DNA from: Antedon bifida
Taxonomy: Eukaryota > Echinodermata > Crinoidea > Comatulida > Antedonidae
NCBI GenBank assembly: GCA_963402885.1
Contig: OY727103.1
Coordinates: forward strand, 10,876,085 to 10,940,084
Reading direction: 5' to 3'
Length of the DNA stretch: 64,000 nucleotides
In this document: one piece after another, positions 23,763-38,925 of the stretch
Numbering within the stretch: position 1 is the first letter of the stretch
Layout: each line of letters opens with the position of its first letter
The notes under the pieces: generated by a model
Told to the model about the DNA's origin: nothing
Seen by the model: only the letters and a program-made list of their open reading frames with translations
Database searches by the model: none
Position numbers and translations under genes: made by a program

Positions 23763-26710
23763 TCAAACAAAAACATCAATGTGCATACAACAGCTTATTA
23801 TCGCATTTGGAGACGTTTTAGACCATTTTGTGCATTTCGAAAAAACTTTTCACACAAAAACATCAAAGTGCATACAATAGCTTAATATCGTATTTGGAGA
23901 CGTTTTAGACCATTTTGTGCATTTCAATGAAACTTTTCACACAAAACCATCAAAGTGCATAAAATATCTTCAAATCGCATTTGCAGACGTTTTTAGACCA
24001 TTTTGTGCATTTCGATGAAACTTAGTTACACAAAAACATCAAAGTGCTTAAAATCACATTTGAAACCGTTTTAGACCATTTTGAGCATTTCTATAAAACT
24101 TTTGACACAAAACATCAAAGTGCACAAAAGAACTCAAAATCGCATTTGGAGACGTTTTAGACCATTTTGAGCATTTCGAAAAAACTTTTCACTCAAAAAC
24201 ATCAAAGTGCATACAATAGCTTAATATAGTATTTGGAGACGTTTTAGACCATTTTGAGCATTTCGATAAAACTTTTCACACAAAACATTAAAGTGCACAA
24301 AATAGCTTCAAATCGCATTTGGAGACGTTTTAGACCATTTTGTGCATTTCGATGAAACTTGGTTACACAAAAACATCAAAGTGCACAAAAGAGTTCCAAA
24401 TCGCATTTGAGACGTTTTAGACCATTTTGTGCATTTCGAAAAAACTTTTCACACAAAAACATCAAAGTGCATACAATAGCTTACTATCATATTTGGAGAC
24501 GTTTTAGACCATTTTGTGCATTTCGATGAAACTTTTCACACAAAACATAAAAGTGCATAAAATAGCTTCAAATCGCATTTGGAGACGTTTTAGACCATTT
24601 TGTGCATTTCGATGAAACTTTTCACACAAAAACATCAAAGTGCATACAATAGCTTAATATCGTATTTGGAGACGTTTTAGACCATTTTTTGCATTTCGAT
24701 GAAACTTTTCACATAAAACATAAAAGTGCATAAAATAGCTTCAAATCGCATTTGGAGACGTTTTAGACCATTTTGTGCATTTCGAAGAAACTTTTCACAC
24801 AAAAACAACAAAGTGCATACAATATCTTAATATCGTATTTGGAGACGTTTTAGACCACTTTGTGCATTTCGATGAAACTTTTCACACACAACATCAAAGT
24901 GCACAAAATAGCTTCAAATCGCATTTGGAGACGTTTTAGACCATTTTGTGCGTTTTATTACACAAAACATCAAAGTGCACAAAATAGCTTAATATCGCAT
25001 TTGGAGACGTTTTAGACCATTTTGTGCATTTCGAAAAAACTTGATTACACAAAAATATCAAAGTGCTTAAAATCACATTTGAAACCGTTTTAGACCATTT
25101 TGAGCATTTCGATAAAACTTTTCACACAAAAACAAAAAAGTGCATACAATAGCTTATTATCGTATTTGGAGACGTTTTAGACCATTTTGTGCATTTCGAT
25201 GAAACTTTTCACACAAAAACATCAATGTTCATACAACAGCTTATTATCGTATTTGGAGACGTTTTAGACCATTTTGTGCGTTTCATTACACAAAACATCA
25301 AAGTGCAAAAAAGAGTTCCAAATCGCATTTGGAGACGTTTTAGACCATTTTGTGAATTTCGAAAAAACTTTTCACACAAAAACATCAAAGTGCATACAAT
25401 AGCTTAATATCGTATTTGGAGAAGTTTTAGACCATTTTTTGCATTTCGATAAAACTTTTCACACAAAACATTAAAGTGCACAAAATAGCTTCAAATCGCA
25501 TTTGGAGACGTTTTAGACCATTTTGTGCATTTCGATGAAAATTGGTTACACAAAAACATCAAAGTGCACAAAAGAGTTCCAAATCGCATTTGGAGACGTT
25601 TTAGACCATTTTGTGCATTTCGAAAAAACTTTTCACACAAAAACATCAAAGTGCATACAATAGCTTAATATCGTATTTGGAGACGTTTTAGACCATTTTT
25701 TGCATTTCGATGAAACTTTTCACATAAAACATAAAAGTGCATAAAATAGCTTCAAATCGCATTTGGAGACGTTTTAGACCATTTTGTGCATTTCGAAGAA
25801 ACTTTTCACACAAAAACAACAAAGTGCATACAATATCTTAATATCGTATTTGGAGACGTTTTAGACCACTTTGTGCATTTCGATGAAACTTTTCACACAC
25901 AACATCAAAGTGCACAAAATAGCTTCAAATCGCATTTGGAGACGTTTTAGACCATTTTGTGCGTTTTATTACACAAAACATCAAAGTGCACAAAATAGCT
26001 TAATATCGCATTTGGAGACGTTTTAGACCATTTTGTGCATTTCGAAAAAACTTGATTACACAAAAATATCAAAGTGCTTAAAATCACATTTGAAACCGTT
26101 TTAGACCATTTTGAGCATTTCGATAAAACTTTTCACACAAAAACAAAAAAGTGCATACAATAGCTTATTATCGTATTTGGAGACGTTTTAGACCATTTTG
26201 TGCATTTCGATGAAACTTTTCACACAAAAACATCAATGTTCATACAACAGCTTATTATCGTATTTGGAGACGTTTTAGACCATTTTGTGCGTTTCATTAC
26301 ACAAAACATCAAAGTGCAAAAAAGAGTTCCAAATCGCATTTGGAGACGTTTTAGACCATTTTGTGAATTTCGAAAAAACTTTTCACACAAAAACATCAAA
26401 GTGCATACAATAGCTTAATATCGTATTTGGAGACGTTTTAGACCATTTTGTGCATTTCAATGAAACTTTTCACACAAAACAACAAAGTGCACAAAATAGC
26501 TTCAAATCGCATTTGGAGACGTTTTAGACCATTTTGTGCGTTTTATTACACAAAACATCAAAGTGCACAAAATAGCTTCAAATCGCATTTGGAGACGTTT
26601 TAGACCATTTTGTGCATTTCGAAAAAACTTGATTACACAAAAACATCAAAGTGCATACAATAGCTTAATATCGTATTTGGAGACGTTTTAGACCATTTTG
26701 TGCATTTCGA

Positions 26711-27757
26711 TGAAACGTTTCACCCAAAACATAAAAGTGCATACAATAGCTTAATATCGTATTTGGAGACGTTTTAGACCATTTTGAGCATTTCGAAAAA
26801 ACTTTTCACTCAAAAACATCAAAGTGCATACAATAGCTTAATATAGTATTTGGAGACGTTTTAGACCATTTTGTGCATTTCGATGAAACTTGGTTACACA
26901 AAAACATCAAAGTGCACAAAAGAGTTCCAAATCGCATTTGGAGACGTTTTAGACCATTTTGTGCATTTCGAAAAAACTTTTAACACAAAAACATCAAAGT
27001 GCATACAATAGCTTAATATCGTATTTGGAGACGTTTTAGACCATTTTGTGCATTTCGATGAAACGTTTCACCCAAAACATAAAAGTGCATACAATAGCTT
27101 AATATCGTATTTGGAGACGTTTTAGACCATTTTGAGCATTTCGAAAAAACTTTTCACTCAAAAACATCAAAGTGCATACAATAGCTTAATATAGTATTTG
27201 GAGACGTTTTAGACCATTTTGTGCATTTCGATGAAACTTGGTTACACAAAAACATCAAAGTGCACAAAAGAGTTCCAAATCGCATTTGCAGACGTTTTAG
27301 ACCATTTTGTGCTTTTCGATGAAACTTAGTTACACAAAAACATCAAAGTGCTTAAAATCACATTTGAAACCGTTTTAGACCATTTCGAGCATTTCTATAA
27401 AACTTTTGACACAAAACATCAAAGTGCACAAAAGAGCTCCAAATCGCATTTGGAGACGTTTTAGACCATTTTGAGCATTTCGAAAAAACTTTTCACTCAA
27501 AAACATCAAAGTGCATACAATAGCTTAATATAGTATTTGGAGACGTTTTAGACCATTTTGTGCATTTCGATGAAACTTGGTTACACAAAAACATCAAAGT
27601 GCACAAAAGAGTTCCAAATCGCATTTGGAGACGTTTTAGACCATTTTGTGCATTTCGAAAAAACTTTTAACACAAAAACATCAAAGTGCATACAATAGCT
27701 TAATATCGTATTTGGAGACGTTTTAGACCATTTTGTGCATTTCGATGAAACGTTTCA
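26711..27757 (+). repeat. Three TGAAACGTTTCA monomers, second set
   Basis: The palindrome occurs at 26,711-26,722, 27,059-27,070 and 27,746-27,757, each exactly 6,932 bases after its partner at 19,779, 20,127 and 20,814. They arrived with the large duplication. Confidence 0.85.
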
Positions 27758-29826
27758 TCCAAAACATAAAAGTGCATACAATAGCTTAATATCGTATTTG
27801 GAGACGTTTTAGACCATTTTGTGCATTTCGAAAAAACTTTTCACTCAAAAACATCAAAGTGCATACAATAGCTTAATATCGTATTTGGAGACGTTTTAGA
27901 CCATTTTGTGCATTTCGATGAAACTTTTCAAACAAAAACATCAATGTGCATACAACAGCTTATTATCGCATTTGGAGACGTTTGAGACCATTTTGTGCAT
28001 TTCGAAAAAACTTTTCACACAAAAACATCAAAGTGCCTACAATAGCTTAATATCGTATTTGGAGACGTTTTAGACCATTTTGTGCATTTCGATGAAACTT
28101 TTCACACAAAAACATAAAAGTGCATACAATAGCTTAATATCGTATTTGGAGACGTTTTAGACCATTTTGTGCATCTTTATGAAACTTTTCACCCAAAACA
28201 TAAAAGTGCACAAAATAGCTTCAAATCGCATTTGGAGACATTTTTGACCAATTTGTGCATTTCGATGAAACTTTTTACACAAAAACAACAAAATGCATAC
28301 AATAGCTTAATATCGTATTTGGAGACGTTTTAGACCATTTTGTGCATTTCGATGAAACTTTTCAAACAAAAACATCAATGTGCATACAATAGCTTAATAT
28401 CGTATTTGGAGACGTTTTAGACCATTTTGTGCATTTCGATGAAACTTTTCACACAAAAACATAAAAGTGCATAAAATAGCTTAATATCGTATTTGGAGAC
28501 GTTTTAGACCATTTTGTGCATTTCGATAAAACTTTTCACACAAAAACAACAAAGTGCATACAATAGCTTAATATCGTATTTGGAGACGTTTTAGACCATT
28601 TTGTGCATTTCAATGAAACTTTTCACACAAAACAACAAAGTGCACAAAATAGCTTCAAATCGCATTTGGAGACGTTTTAGACCATTTTGTGCATTTCGAA
28701 AAAACTTGATTACACAAAAATATCAAAGTGCTTAAAATCACATTTGAAACCGTTTTAGACCATTTTGAGCATTTCGATAAAACTTTTCACACAAAACATT
28801 AAAGTGCACAAAATAGCTTCAAATCGCATTTGGAGACGTTTTAGACCATTTTGTGCATTTCGATGAAACTTGGTTACACAAAAACATCAAAGTGCACAAA
28901 AGAGTTCCAAATCGCATTTGGAGACGTTTTACACCATTTTGTGCATTTCGAAAAAACTTTTCACACAAAAACATCAAAGTGCATACAATAGCTTAATATC
29001 GTATTTGGAGACGTTTTAGACCATTTTGTGCATTTCGATGAAACTTTTCACACAAAACATAAAAGTGCACAAAATAGCTTCAAATCGCATTTGTAGACGT
29101 TTTAGACCATTTTGTGCATTTCGAAAAAACTTTTTACACAAAAACATCAAAGTGCATACAATAGCTTAATATCGTATTTGGAGACGTTTTAGACCATTTT
29201 GTGCATTTCGATGAAACTTTTCACCCAAACATAAAAGTGCACAAAATAGCTTCAAATCGCATTTGGAGACATTTTTGACCATTTTGTGCATTTCGATGAA
29301 ACTTTTTACACAAAAACAACAAAGTGCCTACAATAGCTTAATATCGTATTTGGAGACGTTTTAGACAATTTTGTGCATTTCGATGAAACTTTTCAAACAA
29401 AAACATCAATGTGCATACAACAGCTTATTATCGCATTTGGAGACGTTTTAGACCATTTTGTGCATTTCGAAAAAACTTTTCACACAAAAACATCAAAGTG
29501 CATACAATAGCTTAATATCGTATTTGGAGACGTTTTAGACCATTTTGTGCATTTCGATGAAACTGTTCACACAAAAACATAAAAGTGCATACAATAGCTT
29601 AATATCGTATTTGGAGACGTTTTAGACCATTTTGTGCATTTCGATAAAACTTTTCACCCAAAACATAAAAGTGCACAAAATAGCTTCAAATCGCATTTGG
29701 AGACATTTTTGACCAATTTGTGCATTTCGATGAAACTTTTTACACAAAAACAACAAAGTGCATACAATAGCTTAATATCGTATTTGGAGACGTTTTAGAC
29801 CATTTTGTGCATTTCGATGAAACTTT

Positions 29827-30694
29827 TCAAACAAAAACATCAATGTGCATACAACAGCTTATTATCGCATTTGGAGACGTTTTAGACCATTTTGTGCATT
29901 TCGAAAAAACTTTTCACACAAAAACATCAAAGTGCATACAATAGCTTAATATCGTATTTGGAGACGTTTTAGACCATTTTGTGCATTTCGATGAAACTTT
30001 TCACACAAAAACATAAAAGTGCATAAAATAGCTTAATATCGTATTTGGAGACGTTTTAGACCATTTTGTGCATTTCGATAAAACTTTTCACACAAAAACA
30101 TCAAAGTGCATACAATAGCTTAATATCGTATTTGGAGACGTTTTAGACCATTTTGTGCATTTCAATGAAACTTTTCACACAAAACAACAAAGTGCACAAA
30201 ATAGCTTCAAATCGCATTTGGAGACGTTTTAGACCATTTTGTGCATTTCGATGAAACTTTTCAAACAAAAACATCAATGTGCATACAACAGCTTATTATC
30301 GCATTTGGAGACGTTTTAGACCATTTTGTGCATTTCGAAAAAACTTTTCACACAAAAACATCAAAGTGCATACAATAGCTTAATATCGTATTTGGAGACG
30401 TTTTAGACCATTTTGTGCATTTCGATGAAACTTTTCACACAAAAACATAAAAGTGCATACAATAGCTTAATATCGTATTTGGAGGCGTTTTAGATCATTT
30501 TGTGCATTTCGATGAAACTTTTCACCCAAAACATAAAAGTGCACAAAATAGCTTCAAATCGCATTTGGAGACATTTTTGACCAATTTGTGCATTTCGATG
30601 AAACTTTTTACACAAAAACAACAAAGTGCATACAATAGCTTAATATCGTATTTGGAGACGTTTTAGACCATTTTGTGCATTTCGATGAAACTTT
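29827..30694 (+). repeat. 434-bp-spaced pentamer units, second set
   Basis: The tcaaac markers at 29,827, 30,261 and 30,695 repeat the pattern of 22,895-23,763 at offset 6,932. The last pentamer starts close to the left limit of the 8,710-bp duplication (30,216). Confidence 0.78.
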
Positions 30695-33600
30695 TCAAAC
30701 AAAAACATCAATGTGCATACAACAGCTTATTATCGCATTTGGAGACGTTTTAGACCATTTTGTGCATTTCGAAAAAACTTTTCACACAAAAACATCAAAG
30801 TGCATACAATAGCTTAATATCGTATTTGGAGACGTTTTAGACCATTTTGTGCATTTCAATGAAACTTTTCACACAAAACCATCAAAGTGCATAAAATATC
30901 TTCAAATCGCATTTGCAGACGTTTTTAGACCATTTTGTGCATTTCGATGAAACTTAGTTACACAAAAACATCAAAGTGCTTAAAATCACATTTGAAACCG
31001 TTTTAGACCATTTTGAGCATTTCTATAAAACTTTTGACACAAAACATCAAAGTGCACAAAAGAACTCAAAATCGCATTTGGAGACGTTTTAGACCATTTT
31101 GAGCATTTCGAAAAAACTTTTCACTCAAAAACATCAAAGTGCATACAATAGCTTAATATAGTATTTGGAGACGTTTTAGACCATTTTGAGCATTTCGATA
31201 AAACTTTTCACACAAAACATTAAAGTGCACAAAATAGCTTCAAATCGCATTTGGAGACGTTTTAGACCATTTTGTGCATTTCGATGAAACTTGGTTACAC
31301 AAAAACATCAAAGTGCACAAAAGAGTTCCAAATCGCATTTGAGACGTTTTAGACCATTTTGTGCATTTCGAAAAAACTTTTCACACAAAAACATCAAAGT
31401 GCATACAATAGCTTACTATCATATTTGGAGACGTTTTAGACCATTTTGTGCATTTCGATGAAACTTTTCACACAAAACATAAAAGTGCATAAAATAGCTT
31501 CAAATCGCATTTGGAGACGTTTTAGACCATTTTGTGCATTTCGATGAAACTTTTCACACAAAAACATCAAAGTGCATACAATAGCTTAATATCGTATTTG
31601 GAGACGTTTTAGACCATTTTGTGCATTTCGATGAAACTTTTCACACAAAACCATCAAAGTGCATAAAATATCTTCAAATCGCATTTGCAGACGTTTTAGA
31701 CCATTTTGTGCATTTCGATGAAACTTAGTTACACAAAAACATCAAAGTGCTTAAAATCACATTTGAAACCGTTTTAGACCATTTCGAGCATTTCTATAAA
31801 ACTTTTGACACAAAACATCAAAGTACACAAAAGAACTCAAAATCGCATTTGGAGACGTTTTAGACCATTTTGAGCCTTTCGATGAAACTTGGTTACACAA
31901 AAACATCAAAGTGCACAAAAAAGTTCCAAATCGCATTTGGAGACGTTTTAGACCATTTTGTGCATTTCAAAAAAACTTTTCACACAAAAACATCAAAGTG
32001 CATACAATAGCTTAATATCGTATTTGGAGACGTTTTAGACCATTTTGTGCATTTCGATGAAACTTTTCACACAAAACATCAAAGTGCACAAAATAGCTTC
32101 AAATCGCATTTGGAGACGTTTTAGACCATTTTGTGCATTTCGATGAAACTTGATTACACAAAAACATCAAAGTGCTTAAAATCACATTTGAAACCGTTTT
32201 AGAACATTTTGAGCATTTCGAAAAAACTTTTCAAACAAAAACATCAATGTGCATAAAACAGCTTATTATCGCATTTGGAGACGTTTTAGACCATTTTGTG
32301 CATTTCGATGAAACTTTTCAAACAAAAACATCAATGTGCATACAACAGCTTATTATCGCATTTGGAGACGTTTTAGACCATTTTGTGCATTTCGAAAAAA
32401 CTTTTCTCACAAAAACATCAAAGTGCATACAATAGCTTAATATCGTATTTGGAGACGTTTTAAACCATTTTGTGCATTTCGATGAAACTTTTCACACAAA
32501 ACATAAAAGTGCACAAAATAGCTTCAAATCGCATTTGTAGACGTTTTAGACCATTTTGTGCATTTCGAAACAACTTTTCACACAAAAACATCAAAGTGCA
32601 TACAATAGCTTAATATCATATTTGGAGACGTTTTAGACCATTTTGTGCATTTCGATGAAACTTTTCACACAAAACATAAAAGTGCATAAAATAGCTTCAA
32701 ATCGCATTTGGAGACGTTTTAGACCATTTTGTGCATTTCGATGAAACTTGGTTACACTAAAACATCAAAGTGCACAAAAGAGTTCCAAATCGCATTTGGA
32801 GACGTTTTAGACCATTTTGTGCATTTCAAAAAAACTTTTCACACAAAAACATCAAAGTGCATACAATAGCTTAATATCGTATTTGGAGACGTTTTAGACC
32901 ATTTTGTGCATTTCGATGAAACTTTTCACACAAAACATCAAAGTGCACAAAATAGCTTCAAATCGCATTTGGAGACGTTTTAGACCATTTTGTGCATTTC
33001 GATGAAACTTGATTACACAAAAACATCAAAGTGCTTAAAATCACATTTGAAACCGTTTTAGAACATTTTGAGCATTTCGAAAAAACTTTTCAAACAAAAA
33101 CATCAATGTGCATAAAACAGCTTATTATCGCATTTGGAGACGTTTTAGACCATTTTGTGCATTTCGATGAAACTTTTCAAACAAAAACATCAATGTGCAT
33201 ACAACAGCTTATTATCGCATTTGGAGACGTTTTAGACCATTTTGTGCATTTCGATGAAACTTTTCAAACAAAACATAAAAGTGCACAAAATAGCTTCAAA
33301 TCGCATTTGTAGACGTTTTAGACCATTTTGTGCATTTCGAAACAACTTTTCACACAAAAACATCAAAGTGCATACAATAGCTTAATATCGTATTTGGAGA
33401 CGTTTTAGACCATTTTGTGCATTTCGATGAAACTTTTCACCCAAAACATAAAAGTGCACAAAATAGCTTCAAATCGCATTTGGAGACATTTTTGACAAAT
33501 TTGTGCATTTCGATGAAACTTTTTACACAAAAACAACAAAGTGCATACAATAGCTTAATATCGTATTCGGAGACGTTTTAGACCATTTTGTGCATTTCGA

Positions 33601-36600
33601 TGAAACTTTTCAAACAAAAACATCAATGTGCATACAACAGCTTATTATCGCATTTGGAGACGTTTTAGACCATTTTGTGCATTTCGAAAAAACTTTTCAC
33701 ACAAAAAAATCAAAGTGCATACAATAGCTTAATATCGTATTTGGAGACGTTTTAGACCATTTTGTGCATTTCGATGAAACTTTTCACACAAAACCATCAA
33801 AGTGCATAAAATAGCTTCAAATCGCATTTGCAGACGTTTTAGACCATTTTGTGCATTTCGATGAAACTTAGTTACACAAAAACATCAAAGTGCTTAAAAT
33901 CACATTTGAAACCGTTTTAGACCATTTCGAGCATTTCTATAAAACTTTTGACACAAAAAATTAAAATGCACAAAAGAGCTCCAAATCGCATTTGGAGACG
34001 TTTTAGACCATTTTGAGCATTTCGAAAAAACTTTTCACTCTAAAACATCAAAGTGCATACAATAGCTTCAAATCGCATTTGGAGACGTTTTAGACCATTT
34101 TGTGCATTTCGATGAAACTTGATTACACAAAAACATCAAAGTGCTTAAAATCACATTTGAAACCGTTTTAGAACATTTTGAGCATTTCGAAAAAACATGT
34201 TAACATAAAAACACCAAAGTGCTTAGAATAGCTTTAAAACGGATTTGGAGACGTTTTAGACCATTTTGTGCATTTCGATGAAACTTTTCACACAAAAACA
34301 ACAAAGTGCATACAATATCTTAATATCGTATTTGGAGACGTTTTAGACCATTTTGTGCATTTCGATGAAACTTAGTTACACAAAAAAATCAAAGTGCTTA
34401 AAATCACATTTGAAACCGTTTTAGACCATTTCGATCATTTCTATAAAACTTTTGACACAAAACATCAAAGTGCACAAAAGAGCTCCAAATCGCATTTGGA
34501 GACGTTTTAGACCATTTTGTGCATTTCGAAAAAACTTTTCACACAAAAACATCAAAGTGCATACAATAGCTTAATATCGTATTTGGTGACGTTTTAGACC
34601 ATTTTTTGCATTTCGATAAAACTTTTCACACAAAACATTAAAGTGCACAAAATAGCTTCAAATCGCATTTGGAGACGTTTTAGACCATTTTGTGCATTTC
34701 GATGAAAATTGGTTACACAAAAACATCAAAGTGCACAAAAGAGTTCCAAATCGCATTTGGAGACGTTTTAGACCATTTTGTGCATTTCGAAAAAACTTTT
34801 CACACAAAAACATCAAAGTGCATACAATAGCTTAATATCGTATTTGGAGACGTTTTAGACCATTTTTTGCATTTCGATGAAACTTTTCACACAAAACATA
34901 AAAGTGCATAATATAGCTTCAAATCGCATTTGGAGACGTTTTAGACCATTTTGTGCATTTCGATGAAACTTTTCACACAAAAACAACAAAGTGCTTAAAA
35001 TCACATTTGAAACCGTTTTAGACCATTTCGAGCATTTCTATAAAACTTTTGACATAAAACATCAAAATGCACAAAAGAGCTCCAAATCGCATTTGGAGAC
35101 GTTTTAGACCATTTTGAGCATTTCGAAAAAACTTTTCACTCAAAAACATCAAAGTGCATACAATAGCTTAATATAGTATTTGGAGACGTTTTAGACCATT
35201 TTGTGCATTTCGATGAAACTTTTCACACAAAACATCAAAGTGCACAAAATAGCTTCAAATCGCATTTGGATACGTTTTAGACCATTTTGTGCATTTCGAA
35301 GAAACTTTTCACACAAAAACAACAAAGTGCATACAATATCTTAATATCGTATTTGGAGACGTTTTAGACCACTTTGTGCATTTCGATGAAACTTTTCACA
35401 CACAATATCAAAGTGCACAAAATAGCTTCAAATCGCATTTGGAGACGTTTTAGACCATTTTGTGCGTTTTATTACACAAAACATCAAAGTGCACAAAATA
35501 GCTTAATATCGCATTTGGAGACGTTTTAGACCATTTTGTGCATTTCGAAAAAACTTGATTACACAAAAATATCAAAGTGCTTAAAATCACATTTGAAACC
35601 GTTTTAGACCATTTTGAGCATTTCGATAAAACTTTTCACACAAAAACAAAAAAGTGCATACAATAGCTTAATATCGTATTTGGAGACGTTTTAGACCATT
35701 TTGTGCATTTCGATGAAACTTTTCACACAAAAACATCAATGTTCATACAACAGCTTATTATCGTATTTGGAGACGTTTTAGACCATTTTGTGCGTTTCAT
35801 TACACAAAACATCAAAGTGCAAAAAAGAGTTCCAAATCGCATTTGGAGACGTTTTAGACCATTTTGTGAATTTCGAAAAAACTTTTCTAACAAAAACATC
35901 AATGTGCATACAACAGCTTATTATCGCATTTGGAGACGTTTTAGACCATTTTGTGCATTTCGAAAAAACTTTTCACACAAAAACATCAAAGTGCATACAA
36001 TAGCTTAATATCGTATTTGGAGACGTTTTAGACCATTTTGTGCATTTCGATGAAACTTTTCACCCAAAACATAAAAGTGCACAAAATAGCTTCAAATCGC
36101 ATTTGGAGACATTTTTGACCAATTTGTGCATTTCGATGAAACTTTTTACACAAAAACAACAAAGTGCATACAATAGCTTAATATCGTATTTGGAGACGTT
36201 TTAGACCATATTGTGCATTTCGATGAAACTTTTCAAACAAAAACATCAATGTGCATACAACAGCTTATTATCGCATTTGGAGACGTTTTAGACCATTTTG
36301 TGCATTTCGAAAAAACTTTTCACACAGAAACATCAAAGTGCATACAATAGCTTAATATCGTATTTGGAGACGTTTTAGACCATTTTGTGCATTTCGCTGA
36401 AACTTTTCACACAAAAACATAAAAGTGCATAAAATAGCTTAATATCGTATTTGGAGACGTTTTAGACCATTTTGTGCATTTCGATGAAACTTTTCACCCA
36501 AACATAAAAGTGCACAAAATAGCTTCAAATCGCATTTGGAGACATTTTTTACCAATTTGTGCATTTCGATAAAACTTTTCACACAAAAACATCAAAGTGC

Positions 36601-38925
36601 ATACAATAGCTTAATATCGTATTTGGAGACGTTTTAGACCATTTTGTGCATTTCAATGAAACTTTTCACACAAAACAACAAAGTGCACAACATAGCTTCA
36701 AATCGTATTTGGAGACGTTTTAGACCATTTTGTGCATTTCGAAAAAACTTGATTACACAAAAATATCAAAGTGCTTAAAATCACATTTGAAACCGTTTTA
36801 GACCATTTTGAGCATTTCGATAAAACTTTTCACACAAAACATTAAAGTGCACAAAATAGCTTCAAATCGCATTTGGAGACGTTTTAGACCATTTTGTGCA
36901 TTTCGATGAAACTTGGTTACACAAAAACATCAAAGTGCACAAAAGAGTTCCAAATCGCATTTGGAGACGTTTTAGACCATTTTGTGCATTTCAAAAAAAC
37001 TTTTCACACAAAAACATCAAAGTGCATACAAAAGCTTAATATCGTATTTGGAGACGTTTTAGACCATTTTGTGCATTTCGATGAAACTTTTCACACAAAA
37101 CATCAAAGTGCACAAAATAGCTTCAAATCGCATTTGGAGACGTTTTAGACCATTTTGTGCATTTCGATGAAACTTGATTACACAAAAACATCAAAGTGCT
37201 TAAAATCACATTTGAAACCGTTTTAGAACATTTTGAGCATTTCGAAAAAACTTTTCAAACAAAAACATCAATGTGCATACAACAGCTTATTATCGTATTT
37301 GGAGACGTTTTAGACCATTTTGTGCATTTCGATGAAACTTTTCACACAAAAACATAAAAGTGCATACAATAGCTTAATATCGTATTTGGAGACGTTTTAG
37401 ACCATTTTGTGCATTTCGATGAAACTTTTCACCCAAAACATAAAAGTGCACAAAATAGCTTCAAATCGCATTTGGATACATTTTTGACCAATTTGTGCAT
37501 TTCGATGAAACTTTTTACACAAAAACAACAAAGTGCATACAATAGCTTAATATCGTATTTGGAGACGTTTTAGACCATTTTGTGCATTTCGATGAAACTT
37601 TTCAAACAAAAACATCAATGTGCATACAACAGCTTATTATCGCATTTGGAGACGTTTTAGACCATTTTGTGCATTTCGAAAAAACTTTTCACACAAAAAC
37701 ATCAAAGTGCATACAATAGCTTAATATCGTATTTGGAGACGTTTTAGACCATTTTGTGCATTTCGATGAAACTTTTCACACAAAAACATAAAAGTGCATA
37801 AAATAGCTTAATATCGTATTTGGAGACGTTTTAGACCATTTTGTGCATTTCGATGAAACTTTTCACCCAAACATAAAAGTGCACAAAATAGCTTCAAATC
37901 GCATTTGGAGACATTTTTTACCAATTTGTGCATTTCGATAAAACTTTTCACACAAAAACATCAAAGTGCATACAATAGCTTAATATCGTATTTGGAGACG
38001 TTTTAGACCATTTTGTGCATTTCAATGAAACTTTTCACACAAAACAACAAAGTGCACAACATAGCTTCAAATCGTATTTGGAGACGTTTTAGACCATTTT
38101 GTGCATTTCGAAAAAACTTGATTACACAAAAATATCAAAGTGCTTAAAATCACATTTGAAACCGTTTTAGACCATTTTGAGCATTTCGATAAAACTTTTC
38201 ACACAAAACATTAAAGTGCACAAAATAGCTTCAAATCGCATTTGGAGACGTTTTAGACCATTTTGTGCATTTCGATGAAACTTGGTTACACAAAAACATC
38301 AAAGTGCACAAAAGAGTTCCAAATCGCATTTGGAGACGTTTTAGACCATTTTGTGCATTTCAAAAAAACTTTTGACACAAAAACATCAAAGTGCATACAA
38401 TAGCTTAATATCGTATTTGGAGACGTTTTAGACCATTTTGTGCATTTCGATGAAACTTTTCACACAAAACATCAAAGTGCACAAAATAGCTTCAAATCGC
38501 ATTTGGAGACGTTTTAGACCATTTTGTGCATTTCGATGAAACTTGATTACACAAAAACATCAAAGTGCTTAAAATCACATTTGAAACCGTTTTAGAACAT
38601 TTTGAGCATTTCGAAAAAACTTTTCAAACAAAAACATCAATGTGCATACAACAGCTTATTATCGTATTTGGAGACGTTTTAGACCATTTTGTGCATTTCG
38701 ATGAAACTTTTCACACAAAAACATAAAAGTGCATACAATAGCTTAATATCGTATTTGGAGACGTTTTAGACCATTTTGTGCATTTCGATGAAACTTTTCA
38801 CCCAAAACATAAAAGTGCACAAAATAGCTTCAAATCGCATTTGGATACATTTTTGACCAATTTGTGCATTTCGATGAAACTTTTTACACAAAAACAACAA
38901 AGTGCATACAATAGCTTAATATCGT
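30216..38925 (+). repeat. 8,710-bp tandem duplication, copy 1
   Basis: Positions from 30,216 match 38,926 onward at offset 8,710, about 101 monomers. The left limit follows differences at 30,197-30,215 (caaatcgc against taatatcgt). Differences found by eye include gcatac against gcataaaat near 30,457/39,167, tttttacac against ttttcacac near 30,607/39,317, gagcctttcg against gagcatttcg near 31,875/40,585 and ggatacg near 35,270 against ggagacg near 43,980. The rare agtacac at 31,824 is shared with 40,534. The copies are thus slightly diverged. Confidence 0.9.
34155..34242 (+). repeat. Diverged 88-bp palindrome monomer (3 of 10)
   Basis: It has the same structure as at 10,986, with ATGTTAACAT at 34,197-34,206. 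It lies inside copy 1 of the 8,710-bp unit. Confidence 0.9.

Larger units (their letters stand above)
17683..24614 (+). repeat. 6,932-bp tandem duplication, copy 1
   Basis: Positions 17,683-24,688 match 24,615-31,620 at a constant offset of 6,932, about 80 monomers. The left limit is fixed by tttcgaaaaaac against tttcgatgaaac just before the match. In spot comparisons along the unit I found no difference, including rare private variants: gcttttcgatg near 20,380/27,312, gtttgagacc near 21,049/27,981, tcacccaaacat near 22,292/29,224 and gcagacgttttta near 23,983/30,915. A base-by-base alignment was not possible here. Confidence 0.9.
24615..31546 (+). repeat. 6,932-bp tandem duplication, copy 2
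   Basis: This is the adjacent second copy of 17,683-24,614, with a match continuing to 31,620, where this copy reads ttttgtgc and copy 1 reads ttttttgc. The junction between copies (about 24,615-24,688) joins a monomer of the ccatcaaag neighbourhood to the ttttttgcatttcgatg monomer of the 1,011-bp unit. Its right end is shared with the 8,710-bp duplication that starts at 30,216. Confidence 0.9.
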
